Below are positions 50,582-58,600 of a DNA stretch of 59,188 bases, one piece after another. Location of the stretch: contig NZ_FOFR01000035.1 in the NCBI RefSeq assembly GCF_900110955.1, forward strand, positions 1 through 59,188. Reading direction: 5' to 3'. The position numbers and the translations under genes are program-made. Under the pieces are notes generated by a model. It ran no database searches, had not been told where the DNA came from, and saw only the letters and a program-made list of their open reading frames with translations. Source of the DNA: Lentzea xinjiangensis (lineage in GTDB: Bacteria > Actinomycetota > Actinomycetes > Mycobacteriales > Pseudonocardiaceae). The stretch's first letter is position 1; every line of letters begins with the position of its first letter.

Positions 50582-51667
50582 TCAGTCGAACAGGATGACC
50601 TGGCGGATCAACGATCCCCCGCCGCGCAGGGCCTGCAGGCCCTCGTTGACGTCCTCCAGGCGGATCCGCTTGCTGATCATGCCTTCGAGGTCGAGCCGGC
50701 CCTGCCGCCACAGCGCGATCATGCGCGGCACGTCGCGGCGGAAGTTCGCCGTCCCGTAGAACGACCCGTGCAGGGTCTTGTCGTGCAGGAAGAGCTCCTG
50801 GGCGCTGAAGGAGACCATCGCGTCCGCCCGGCCGGCGCCGACGACGACCGTGTGGCCACCGCGACGGGTCAGGTCCCACGCCTGGCGGATCGTGGCCGGC
50901 AGGCCGACGACGTCGAACACGTAGTCGAAGCCCATGCCGGAGTTGAGCTGGTTGTTCAGGTCGGCGATGCCATCGGGCGTGGTCGCGTGCGTCGCGCCGA
51001 ACCGCTGCGCCACCTCGTGCTTCTCGGTGACGGGGTCGACGGCGACGATGCGCGCCGCCGCGGCGAGCCGGGCGCCCTGGACCACCGCGACACCGACGCC
51101 ACCGCAGCCGATCACGGCGACGCTGGAGCCAGGTTCGACCTTCGCGGTGTTGAGCACGGCGCCGACGCCGGTCAGGATGCCGCAGGACAGCAGCGCCGCG
51201 ATCTCCCACGGCACGTCGTCGTCCACCTTCATCGCGGCGTCCGCGGGCACGACCATCTCCTCGGCGAAGGCGCCCAGCCCCGCGTACCCGAAGGCCGGGT
51301 TGCCGCCGACGACGAACCGCGGCGAGGTGAAGGCCGAGATGGTGTGCGCGAGGCACAGGTGCGACTGGCCCGTCGCGCATTGGGCGCACTTGCCGCACGG
51401 CGGCACGAAGGTGATCGCCACGTGGTCGCCGACCGCGAGCGAGGTCACGGCACCACCGATCTCGACGACCTCACCGGCGCCCTCGTGGCCGATGACACCG
51501 GGAGCCAGCGCCGGCAGGGTTCCGTCCATCGCGGACAGGTCGCTGTGGCACACGCCGCACGCCTTGAGCCGGATGCGGACCTCCTGGGGCCCCACAGCGG
51601 TGGTCGTCACGTCGTCGCGGAGCTCGAGCTTGTCGTCGCCGACCTGGTTGAGCACGGCAGCCTTCAC
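50582..51667 (-). CDS. Zinc-dependent alcohol dehydrogenase (class III/AdhD-like)
   Basis: The 361-residue enzyme has the catalytic zinc site (ACGVCHSDLS, PGVIGHEGAGEV), the four-Cys structural zinc lobe (CGKCAQCATGQSHLC) and the NAD fold (VIGCGGVGVAVVQGA). It resembles AdhD-type mycobacterial dehydrogenases. GTG 51667 has GAGGAG eight bases before it. It is the first gene of a four-gene operon and its promoter carries a KstR-like site (51715-51728), so it is probably part of sterol or side-chain alcohol oxidation. Confidence 0.9.
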   Translation of the reverse strand: MKAAVLNQVGDDKLELRDDVTTTAVGPQEVRIRLKACGVCHSDLSAMDGTLPALAPGVIGHEGAGEVVEIGGAVTSLAVGDHVAITFVPPCGKCAQCATGQSHLCLAHTISAFTSPRFVVGGNPAFGYAGLGAFAEEMVVPADAAMKVDDDVPWEIAALLSCGILTGVGAVLNTAKVEPGSSVAVIGCGGVGVAVVQGARLAAAARIVAVDPVTEKHEVAQRFGATHATTPDGIADLNNQLNSGMGFDYVFDVVGLPATIRQAWDLTRRGGHTVVVGAGRADAMVSFSAQELFLHDKTLHGSFYGTANFRRDVPRMIALWRQGRLDLEGMISKRIRLEDVNEGLQALRGGGSLIRQVILFD

Positions 51668-51710
51668 CGGTATCACTCCTCGCTGAGCTCACGGCCGAGG
51701 TACCCGTCGC

Positions 51711-51739
51711 ACACTAGAATCTGTTCCTGTTCGTGACAA
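51711..51739 (-). promoter_or_regulatory. Promoter of the alcohol dehydrogenase operon with KstR-like site
   Basis: On the minus strand TTGTCA (51734-51739) and TAGTGT (51711-51716) are separated by 17 bases. The palindrome-like TAGAATCTGTTCCT (51715-51728) matches the KstR pattern TnnAACnnGTTnnA at most positions and overlaps the -10 element. Confidence 0.6.
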
Positions 51740-51745
51740 GGTCCA

Positions 51746-51937
51746 TCAGCGTGAGAGGTGCAGCGCGCCCTTCGGGCAGGCCGCGACGGCGCGCTCGGCC
51801 GCGGCTTCCTCGCCATCGGCCAGCTCACCGTCCCGGATCTGCAGAACCTCTTCGTCGTCAAGGTCAAACACCGTCGGCAGGATTGACACGCACGCGCCGT
51901 GCGCCTCGCAGAGCGAATGGTCGACGCCGACCTTCAT
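51746..51937 (-). CDS. fdxD: 3Fe-4S ferredoxin, FdxD-like
   Basis: The 63-residue ferredoxin has Cys10, Cys16 and Cys54, with His13 in place of the usual second Cys (CEAHGAC), the pattern of 3Fe-4S ferredoxins that feed cytochromes P450 and acyl-CoA-type oxidases. AGGAGG lies six bases before ATG 51937. It is divergent from the fadE26-like gene, as fdxD (Rv3503c) is from fadE26 in mycobacteria, and shares the KstR-type palindrome 51958-51971. No P450 gene is in the window, so its partner is elsewhere. Confidence 0.88.
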   Translation of the reverse strand: MKVGVDHSLCEAHGACVSILPTVFDLDDEEVLQIRDGELADGEEAAAERAVAACPKGALHLSR

Positions 51938-51946
51938 CGCGGCCTC

Positions 51947-51975
51947 CTGACATCAAGTAGAACTTGTTCTAGAGT
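51947..51975 (+). promoter_or_regulatory. Leaderless promoter of the fadE26-fadE27 operon
   Basis: CTGACA (51947-51952) and TAGAGT (51970-51975) are separated by exactly 17 bases. Transcription should begin about 7 bases on, at the ATG at 51983, so the mRNA would be leaderless; no ribosome site is present. Confidence 0.65.
51958..51971. promoter_or_regulatory. KstR-type operator
   Basis: TAGAACTTGTTCTA fits the KstR consensus TnnAACnnGTTnnA with perfect 6-base arms. It covers the spacer and the first bases of the -10 element of the fadE26 promoter and lies 20 bases before the ferredoxin start, so one repressor could shut off both directions. Confidence 0.85.
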
Positions 51976-51982
51976 AGCCGTC

Positions 51983-53143
51983 ATGCGCATCGGTTTCACG
52001 CCCGAGCAGGAGCAGTTGCGCCAGGAGGCGCGGGCGTACTTCGCCGCGCTCATGACGCCGGAACGCCGGGCCGCGCTCGCCGGAGGCGGCGACTACGGCG
52101 ACGCCGAGGCGTACAAGGAGACCGTGCGCCGGATGGGGCTCGACGGCTGGCTTACCCTCGGCTGGCCGGAGGAGTACGGCGGGCGCGCCCGGCCGATGAT
52201 CGAGCAGCTCATCTTCCTCGACGAGGCGTCCGCGGCCGGTGCGCCCGTGCCGTTCCTGACGCTGAACTCGATCGGGCCGACCATCATGGCGTTCGGGACC
52301 CCCGAGCAGAAGGCGCACTACCTGCCGAAGATCGCCTCCGGGGAGATCCACTTCGCCATCGGCTACTCCGAGCCGGAGGCGGGCACCGACCTCGCCGGGC
52401 TGCGCACCCGCGCCGTCCGCGACGGCGACGACTACGTGGTCAACGGCCAGAAGATGTGGACCAGCCTCGTCCAGTACGCGGACTACGTGTGGCTGGCGTG
52501 CCGCACCGACCAGGAGGCGCGGCGGCACCGGGGGCTGAGCATCATCATCGTGCCGACCGGCGCTCCCGGCTTCTCCTGGACACCCGTGCCGACGATGTCC
52601 GGGCCGACCACCAGCGCCACCTTCTACGACGACGTGCGCGTGCCGGCGGCGAACCTCGTCGGCGAGGAGCACCGGGGCTGGCAGCTCATCACCAACCAGC
52701 TCAACCACGAGCGCGTCGCCCTGTGCTCCGCGGCGCCGCTGCAGACCGCCTTGAGCGAGGTCCGCCGGTGGGCGACCGACACCGGCGCCCTCGACCACGA
52801 GTGGGTGCGCCTGCACCTCGCCCGCGTGCACGCCAAGACCGAGTTCCTCAAGCTGATCAACTGGCGGATCGCCGCCGGTGGCGACGAGGCACCCTCCCCC
52901 GCCGAGGCCTCCGCCACCAAGGTGTTCGGCACCGAGTTCGCCACCGAGGGCTACCGGCTGCTGATGGAGGTGCTGGGCGCCAACGGGATCGTGCGCGCCG
53001 GATCGCCCGGCGCGCTGCTGCGGGGGCGGGTCGAGCGGATGCACCGCTCGTCGCTGATCCTCACGTTCGGCGGCGGCACCAACGAGATCCAGCGCGACAT
53101 CATCGCCCGGGCGGGCCTCGGCCTGCCCGCCGTGCCTCGGTGA
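51983..53143 (+). CDS. fadE26: Acyl-CoA dehydrogenase subunit, FadE26 (ChsE4)-like
   Basis: The 386-residue protein has the full acyl-CoA dehydrogenase fold, with IGYSEPEAGTDLAGLRTRA (FAD/substrate binding), the mid-domain KMWTSLVQYADY, and C-terminal LTFGGGTNEIQRDIIARAGLGLP. In mycobacteria FadE26 and FadE27 (ChsE4-ChsE5) form an alpha2beta2 enzyme that starts beta-oxidation of the C8 sterol side chain as its CoA thioester. Gene order here (ferredoxin divergent, fadE26 then fadE27) is the same. ATG 51983 is chosen from the leaderless promoter; the frame is open further upstream but codes for nothing recognisable. Confidence 0.9.
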   Translation: MRIGFTPEQEQLRQEARAYFAALMTPERRAALAGGGDYGDAEAYKETVRRMGLDGWLTLGWPEEYGGRARPMIEQLIFLDEASAAGAPVPFLTLNSIGPTIMAFGTPEQKAHYLPKIASGEIHFAIGYSEPEAGTDLAGLRTRAVRDGDDYVVNGQKMWTSLVQYADYVWLACRTDQEARRHRGLSIIIVPTGAPGFSWTPVPTMSGPTTSATFYDDVRVPAANLVGEEHRGWQLITNQLNHERVALCSAAPLQTALSEVRRWATDTGALDHEWVRLHLARVHAKTEFLKLINWRIAAGGDEAPSPAEASATKVFGTEFATEGYRLLMEVLGANGIVRAGSPGALLRGRVERMHRSSLILTFGGGTNEIQRDIIARAGLGLPAVPR

Positions 53144-53152
53144 GGGGAACAC

Positions 53153-54064
53153 ATGGACTTCACGCTGACCGAGGCGCAGCGGGAGCTGGCCGCCCTGACC
53201 CGCAAGATCCTGGCCTCGTCGGACACCCCGTGGGCCGACCTGGTGAAGTCCGGGGTCGTACCGGAGACACCCGGCGAGTTCGGCGTCCTGGAGCAGTGCG
53301 CGGTGCTGGTCGAACTGGGCCGCGCGGCCGCTCCCGTGCCCTACCTGCCCACGATGGTCGCCTCGTCAGCACTGGCGTCGTTCGGCACGGCGGAGCACCG
53401 TTCGCGCTGGGCACCGGGAACCGTGCTGTCCGTGGCACTTTCGGAGTTCGACGGCGTGAAGACGACCGTGCCATTCGCGAACACCGCCGAGGCGTTCCTG
53501 GTACCGCACGGCGACGAGGTCTTCCTCACCGGCGCGGACGAGCTGGAGATCACGTCGCAGGAGCTGGTCGACGGCTCGGACGCGGGATCGTTCACGTTCT
53601 CCGGCGGCGGCTCGGCCGTTCCCGGGCTCACGGCGGACTGGCTGGTCACGCGGTACACGCTCGGACTGTGCGCTTTGCAGCTCGGCGTGACCGAACGCGC
53701 GCTGGAGCTGACGGCGGAGCACGCGCGCACCCGCGTGCAGTTCGACCGGCCGATCGGCAGTTTCCAAGCGGTGGCGCAACGGCTCGCCGACGCGTACATC
53801 GACGTGGCGGCGATCCGCCTGACGCTGTGGCAGGCGGCTTGGCGGCTTTCGGAAGGGCTTCCGGCTGACGCCGAGGTGGCGACGGCGAAGTTCTGGGCCG
53901 CCGACGCCGGGCACCGCGTGGCGCACACCGCCGTGCACGTCCACGGCGGCACCGGCATCGACATGAGCCACGACGTGCACCGCTACTTCACCGCGGCCAA
54001 GCGCAACGAGTTCGAGCTGGGCGGGGCGACCGCCCAGCTCCTGAAGCTCAGCGCGGCTCTCTGA
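53153..54064 (+). CDS. fadE27: Acyl-CoA dehydrogenase subunit, FadE27 (ChsE5)-like, shortened
   Basis: The 303-residue protein carries acyl-CoA dehydrogenase features (MDFTLTEAQRELAALTR, RTRVQFDRPIGSFQAVAQRLADAYID, VHGGTGIDMSHDVHRY) and lies 9 bases behind the fadE26-like gene, with GGGGAAC before its ATG. Mycobacterial FadE27 has about 370 residues; here the central beta-domain (residues about 85-165) is reduced, with no clear FAD-binding loop. In the ChsE4-ChsE5 type of complex only one subunit need hold the complete catalytic site, so this can still be the structural partner. It ends one base before the convergent secreted-protein gene. Confidence 0.86.
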   Translation: MDFTLTEAQRELAALTRKILASSDTPWADLVKSGVVPETPGEFGVLEQCAVLVELGRAAAPVPYLPTMVASSALASFGTAEHRSRWAPGTVLSVALSEFDGVKTTVPFANTAEAFLVPHGDEVFLTGADELEITSQELVDGSDAGSFTFSGGGSAVPGLTADWLVTRYTLGLCALQLGVTERALELTAEHARTRVQFDRPIGSFQAVAQRLADAYIDVAAIRLTLWQAAWRLSEGLPADAEVATAKFWAADAGHRVAHTAVHVHGGTGIDMSHDVHRYFTAAKRNEFELGGATAQLLKLSAAL

Positions 54065-55033
54065 TCAGGCGCACCAGAACCAGCGCGCGGGGTGTGAACC
54101 GCCGGGGTCCTGGTAGGTGCCGATCAACGCGCCCTCGTCGCTGATGTCGCCGAAGTAGGCCTGGGCGAACACGGGCTGCTTCGCCGAGTCGACGGCGTAC
54201 CGGACACCCCACTGCCACAACGTCGCGGTGCCGTTGACAGCGCCGAACACCACGTGGCCGCTGGACGTCCTGCCGAAGGGTGCCGTGCCGCCCGCCCAGG
54301 TGCCGACGAGCTGACCGTCGAGATCTCTCTCCTCGATGCCGGCCGGGCTCGGGTACAGAACCCTGTCGTTGTCCAGGACCACCGAGGTCCGGGCACCCGG
54401 CAACCCGGTCTGCTGCCCGGTCCCGATGTCGGTCACGGACCCCGACGACGTGCCGGCCAGCACGATCCTGCGGTCGTCGCTGATGCCGACGGCCGGTCCG
54501 CTCGTGGGGAAGGTCCGCACAGCTCCGCTGCCTGGCCACACCACTGCCTGCCGCACGTTCGGCGTCGCGCTCCGCCACGTCTCACCGAGCACGTCACCGT
54601 GGTTGTTGACGGCTTTGGCCCGGGAGTTCTCACCGTCGGGGGTCTCGAGGAGCTCGTAGGCGCCGTCGCGATAGCGGAAGGCCACCGTGCGGTGCTGGTC
54701 GAGGATCTCCTGCCAGCCGACGACGACCCCGCCGTTGTTCACGTCCTTGGGCCGGATCGCCGTCAGCTCGGAGCCCGACGGGGCCATCAGGGTCAACGCT
54801 CCGTTGTCCCACAGCAGTCCGCTCTCGACGACCGCGCTCTCGCCGATCTGGGCTTCCCCGACGATGAACCGGTTGTCCTCGCTGCTGCCGCTCGTCCTGG
54901 CGAACGTCGACCCCTCCGGTACCGGCAGGTCGTGCGCGATCCACCGGCACGGTTCAGCCGCGGCCTGCGGCCCGGCCACCGTGGAGGCGAGCAGCAGCCC
55001 GCCCGACAGCGCGCCGAACGCACGTCTTCGCAT
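54065..55033 (-). CDS. Secreted HAF-repeat-like protein
   Basis: The 322-residue protein has a signal peptide (MRRRAFGALSGGLLLASTVAG, cut near QAAA) and then several degenerate 40-50-residue repeats, each with a WDNG/RYRDG-type strand and an asparagine-aspartate turn: DVNNGGVVVGW, AVNNHGDVLGE, GISDDRRIVLA, DISDEGALIGT. This pattern resembles extracellular HAF-repeat (beta-propeller-like) proteins. ATG 55033 is used because GGGGG lies six bases upstream; ATG 55036 is adjacent. It stands between sterol genes without an evident link to them. Function is unknown. Confidence 0.8.
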   Translation of the reverse strand: MRRRAFGALSGGLLLASTVAGPQAAAEPCRWIAHDLPVPEGSTFARTSGSSEDNRFIVGEAQIGESAVVESGLLWDNGALTLMAPSGSELTAIRPKDVNNGGVVVGWQEILDQHRTVAFRYRDGAYELLETPDGENSRAKAVNNHGDVLGETWRSATPNVRQAVVWPGSGAVRTFPTSGPAVGISDDRRIVLAGTSSGSVTDIGTGQQTGLPGARTSVVLDNDRVLYPSPAGIEERDLDGQLVGTWAGGTAPFGRTSSGHVVFGAVNGTATLWQWGVRYAVDSAKQPVFAQAYFGDISDEGALIGTYQDPGGSHPARWFWCA

Positions 55034-55078
55034 CATGTTCCCCCAAGAGCTCATCCCCGAGTCGGCACACGATACGTC

Positions 55079-56167
55079 TCAACGATCCAGCCCGGCCAAC
55101 CTCTCGACGGTCTCGCCGTACTCCCGCAGCAGGTCCGCCATCACCTCGGCCACCGGCCGGACCTCGGTCATCCGCCCGACCACCTGCCCCACCGGCATCG
55201 ACACCACGGACGGGTCGCCGGACCGGGCGATGCGCTGGTGCGCCTCGCTCACCAGCAGGTTCTGCAACGGCATCGGCAACGGCTCCGGCGCGCCCGGCTC
55301 GGACCACGCCTCGGTCCACCGCGTCCTCAGCAACCGGGCGGGCTTGCCGGTGTAGATCCGCGTGCGGACCGTGTCGCTGGAACTCGCCGCCAGCAACGCC
55401 TGCTGGGTCAGCGGGCTCTGCGTGTACTCGGCGGTGGTGAGCCAGTACGAGCCCATCCACACGCCGGACGCGCCCAGCGCCATCGCGGCGGCGGCCTGCC
55501 GCCCGGAGCCGATCCCGCCCGCGGCGAGCACCGGCACGTCGACGGCGTCGACGATCTCCGGCACGAGCACCATCGTGGCCACCTCACCGGTGTGGCCGCC
55601 GGCTTCGTAACCCTGTGCCACCACGACGTCCACGCCGTTGGCGACGTGCCTGCGGGCGTGCTCCGCCTTGCCGGCGAGCGCGGCGACCGGCACCCCCGCC
55701 GCGTGCACGCGGTCGATGACGTCCGCCGGCGGTGAGCCCAGCGCGTTGGCGATGAGGCGGATCGGGTGCTCCAGCGCCACGTCGACGTGGGACCGGGCGA
55801 CGCTGTGCAACCAGCCCAGCACCCCCTCGCCGCCTTCGCCTTCCGGCAGCGGCGGCACGCCGAGCTTCAGCAGCGTCTGCTGCACGAAGTCCTTGTGCGA
55901 CTGCGGGATCAGCGAGGAGAGGTCGATCTGGGTGCCCTCCGCGGGCACGGTGGCGGGCATGACGACGTCGACGCCGTAGGGCTTGCCGTCGCAGTTCTCG
56001 TCCATCCACGCCAACGCGCGGTCGAGGTCCTCCGCCTCGTTGAACCGCACGCACCCGAGCACGCCGAGGCCGCCCGCCCTGCTGATCGCCGCCGCCACGT
56101 GCTCGGACGGCGTGAAGCCGAAGACGGGGTGCTCGATGCCGAGCTCGTCACACAGGCTGGTGCGCAT
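55079..56167 (-). CDS. Nitronate-monooxygenase-family flavoprotein
   Basis: The 362-residue FMN enzyme has the NMO/2-nitropropane dioxygenase barrel with AISRAGGLGVLGCVRF, VVVAQGYEAGGHTGEVATMVLVPEI (phosphate and flavin binding) and VPVLAAGGIGSGRQAAAAMALGASGVWMGS. It begins inside the end of the fadD19-like gene (20-base overlap) and so belongs to that sterol operon. Related proteins in sterol catabolism act as flavin-dependent oxidoreductases on CoA thioesters rather than on nitronates. That is a likely role here, but the substrate is not proven. Confidence 0.88.
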   Translation of the reverse strand: MRTSLCDELGIEHPVFGFTPSEHVAAAISRAGGLGVLGCVRFNEAEDLDRALAWMDENCDGKPYGVDVVMPATVPAEGTQIDLSSLIPQSHKDFVQQTLLKLGVPPLPEGEGGEGVLGWLHSVARSHVDVALEHPIRLIANALGSPPADVIDRVHAAGVPVAALAGKAEHARRHVANGVDVVVAQGYEAGGHTGEVATMVLVPEIVDAVDVPVLAAGGIGSGRQAAAAMALGASGVWMGSYWLTTAEYTQSPLTQQALLAASSSDTVRTRIYTGKPARLLRTRWTEAWSEPGAPEPLPMPLQNLLVSEAHQRIARSGDPSVVSMPVGQVVGRMTEVRPVAEVMADLLREYGETVERLAGLDR

Positions 56168-57734
56168 GGTCCTCCACGTGGCGCTTCGCCCACTGGTAGT
56201 CGGGTTTGCCGCTCGGGGTGCGGCCGATCTCGTCGACGAGCCACAACGAGCGCGGCACCTTGTAGCCCGCGAGCGTCCCGCGCACGTGGGCGTCCAGTTC
56301 GGACAGTGTCGGGGTCGCGCCCCCGCGCGGCTGCACCAGCGCGCCGACCCGCTGGCCGAGCAGGTCGTCCGGCACCCCGATGACGAGCGCGTCGAACACG
56401 CCGGGGTGCGACTTCAGCGCCGCCTCGACCTCCTCGGGGAACACCTTCTCGCCGCCGGTGTTGACGCAGGTGTTGCCACGGCCGAGCAACGTGATGTCGC
56501 CGTCCTCCTCGAAGCGCGCGTAGTCGCCGGGCACGGTGAACCGCTTGCCGCCGACCTCGACGAACATCCGCGCGGTCTTCTCCGGGTCCTTGTAGTAGCC
56601 CAGCGGGATGTGACCGCCGCGCGCGAGCCTGCCGATGACGCCGGGCACCGGGTCGAGCTCGTTGCCGTCGTCGTCGATGACGATGGTGTCCTCGTTGAGC
56701 TTCACCTTGGTGCCGTCGGTCTTCACGATCTCCTTGGGCACCGCGCCGATGCCGGTGGACCCGGTCTCGCTCGACCCGATCGACTCCAGCAACGTCGTGT
56801 GCGGCAGGAGCTCCTGGAACTGCTTCTTCACCGGGTAGGAGAACAGGGCGGCGCTGCTGTTGACGACGAACAGCGACGAGCCGTCGTACCCGCCGCGCTG
56901 GAACTCCTCGATCAGCGGCCGTCCCATCGCGTCGCCGGTGATCACCGCGACCTGCACCTCCTCCCGCTCGATGACCTTCCAGACCTCGGCGGGGTCGAAC
57001 TTCGGCACGAGCACCACCGTGCTGCCGCTGAACAACGCGCCGAGGACGGCCCACTGCGCGGCGCCGTGGATCAGCGGCGGCAGGCAGAGCCGGACCAGCC
57101 CGAAGTCCTTGCCCGACCTGGCCTGGTGCCACTCGTCGGTGAGCCGCTCGCCGGTCACGAAGTCGATGCCGCCGCCGAGCGTGCGCCACACGTCCTCGTG
57201 CCGCCACATCACGCCCTTGGGCATGCCGGTCGTGCCCCCGGTGAAGAGGATGTAGAGGTCGTCGGGGCTGCGCGGCCCGAAGTCGCGCCGGCCGGACTCC
57301 TCGCCGAGCGCCGTCTCGTAGTCGACGCCGGTGAAGGGTTCCCCGGTCTCGTCGTCGATCACCACGGCGTGGCCGGGCGCTCCCACCTCCGCCACGAGGG
57401 GCGAGTACCGCCGTTCGTGCACGAGCGCCTTCAGGTCGGCTTCGCCGAACAAGTACTGCAACTCGTTCTTGGTGTAGCGGTAGTTCACGTTGATGGCCAC
57501 CGCGCGGAGTTTGTACACCGCGATCATGGCTTCGACCAGCTCGATCGAGTTGCGCGCGTACAGGCCCACGTGCACGCCCTGCGTCACGCCGTTCTTCGCC
57601 AAGTGGTGAGCCAGTTTGTTGGCCCGCACGTCGAGTTCGGCGTAGGTGGTCCTCTTGGCCCCGCAGATGAGCGCGGTCCGGTCGGGCACGGTGTCGGCGG
57701 CGTGTTCAACGAGGTCTGCGACGTTGAGGGCCAT
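56148..57734 (-). CDS. fadD19: Steroid acyl-CoA ligase, FadD19-like
   Basis: The 528-residue protein is an AMP-forming ligase. It has LFTGGTTGMPKGVMWRHEDV, the adenylate motif SIGSSETGSTG, GDYARFEEDG and the C-terminal Lys in RTPSGKPDYQWAK. Its whole sequence is very similar to mycobacterial FadD19 (MALNVADLVEHA, NVNYRYTKNELQYLFGEAD, IPLGYYKDPEKTA), which activates C8 sterol side-chain acids and is needed for C24-branched sterols. ATG 57734 follows a promoter that places the start at the first base of the mRNA. It is divergent from echA19, as in mycobacteria. Confidence 0.92.
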   Translation of the reverse strand: MALNVADLVEHAADTVPDRTALICGAKRTTYAELDVRANKLAHHLAKNGVTQGVHVGLYARNSIELVEAMIAVYKLRAVAINVNYRYTKNELQYLFGEADLKALVHERRYSPLVAEVGAPGHAVVIDDETGEPFTGVDYETALGEESGRRDFGPRSPDDLYILFTGGTTGMPKGVMWRHEDVWRTLGGGIDFVTGERLTDEWHQARSGKDFGLVRLCLPPLIHGAAQWAVLGALFSGSTVVLVPKFDPAEVWKVIEREEVQVAVITGDAMGRPLIEEFQRGGYDGSSLFVVNSSAALFSYPVKKQFQELLPHTTLLESIGSSETGSTGIGAVPKEIVKTDGTKVKLNEDTIVIDDDGNELDPVPGVIGRLARGGHIPLGYYKDPEKTARMFVEVGGKRFTVPGDYARFEEDGDITLLGRGNTCVNTGGEKVFPEEVEAALKSHPGVFDALVIGVPDDLLGQRVGALVQPRGGATPTLSELDAHVRGTLAGYKVPRSLWLVDEIGRTPSGKPDYQWAKRHVEDHAHQPV

Positions 57735-57741
57735 GTCCAGC

Positions 57742-57770
57742 AAAGTAGAACGTGTTACTGTTCGGGACAA
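57742..57770 (-). promoter_or_regulatory. Leaderless promoter of fadD19
   Basis: On the minus strand TTGTCC (57765-57770) and TACTTT (57742-57747) are 17 bases apart, and the ATG at 57734 is about 7 bases beyond the -10. No ribosome site precedes the ATG. Confidence 0.65.
57746..57759. promoter_or_regulatory. KstR-type operator at fadD19/echA19
   Basis: TAGAACGTGTTACT fits the KstR consensus TnnAACnnGTTnnA except for the last base. It lies in the spacer and over the -10 of the fadD19 promoter, in the gap shared with echA19. Confidence 0.78.
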
Positions 57771-57808
57771 TCCCCCGTGCGGTCGGACTCGATCCAGGAG
57801 GCGCGCGA

Positions 57809-58600
57809 ATGACGACCACGACGGAACCGCACGCGTTGGTGGACCTGGTCGGCAACGTCCTGGTCGTCACGATGAACCGCCCCGAGGTCCGCAACGCCCT
57901 CTCCGGTCCGATGATGGCGATCATGCGGGAGGCGTGGGACCGCGTGGACTCCGACCCGGACGTCCGCGTCTGCGTCCTCACCGGCGCGGGCGGCTCGTTC
58001 TGCGCGGGCGCCGACCTGAAGGCCATGACGCGGCAGCACCCCGGCGACTCGGCGGAGGAGTTCGACTTCTCCGTCATCGAACCGCTGCTGAAAGGTCGCC
58101 GGTTGACGAAACCGCTGATCGCGGCGGTGGAGGGCCCCGCGGTCGCCGGAGGAACGGAGATCCTGCAGGCGACGGACATCCGCGTGGCCGGCGAAAGCGC
58201 CCGGTTCGGCGTCTCGGAGGCGCGGTGGGGCCTCTTCCCGCTGGGCGGCTCCGCGGTGCGGCTGCCCCGCCAGATCCCCTACACCGTGGCGGCGGACCTG
58301 TTGCTGACAGGACGCCACATCCGGGCCGCGGAGGCCAAGGAGATCGGGCTGATCGGGCACGTCGTGCCGGACGGCCGAGCGCTGGACAAGGCGCTCGAGC
58401 TCGCCGCGCTGATCTCGGCCAACGGCCCGCTGGCCGTGCGGGCGATCCTGCGCACGATGCGGGAGACCGAGGCGATGCCGGAGAACGAGGCGTTCACAGT
58501 GGACGCCCGGCTGGGCGTCGAGGTGTTCGCGAGCGAGGACGCGAAGGAAGGGCCACGCGCGTTCGCCGAGAAGCGCAAGCCGGAGTTCACAGGCCGCTAG
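57809..58600 (+). CDS. echA19: Enoyl-CoA hydratase, EchA19-like
   Basis: The 263-residue crotonase closely follows mycobacterial EchA19: MNRPEVRNALSGPMMAIM, GAGGSFCAGADLKAM (oxyanion loop), LLKGRRLTKPLIAAVEGPAVAGGTEIL and SEARWGLFPLGGSAVRLPRQI. EchA19 hydrates the double bond of the sterol side-chain enoyl-CoA. CAGGAGG precedes ATG 57809. It is divergent from fadD19 across a KstR-type operator. Its stop codon TAG lies in the CTAG sequence at which the IS element begins. Confidence 0.92.
   Translation: MTTTTEPHALVDLVGNVLVVTMNRPEVRNALSGPMMAIMREAWDRVDSDPDVRVCVLTGAGGSFCAGADLKAMTRQHPGDSAEEFDFSVIEPLLKGRRLTKPLIAAVEGPAVAGGTEILQATDIRVAGESARFGVSEARWGLFPLGGSAVRLPRQIPYTVAADLLLTGRHIRAAEAKEIGLIGHVVPDGRALDKALELAALISANGPLAVRAILRTMRETEAMPENEAFTVDARLGVEVFASEDAKEGPRAFAEKRKPEFTGR

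Noticed and set aside
55983..57812. 609-codon plus-strand frame opposite fadD19
   Set aside because: It is a shadow frame; fadD19 on the other strand matches its family along the whole length.
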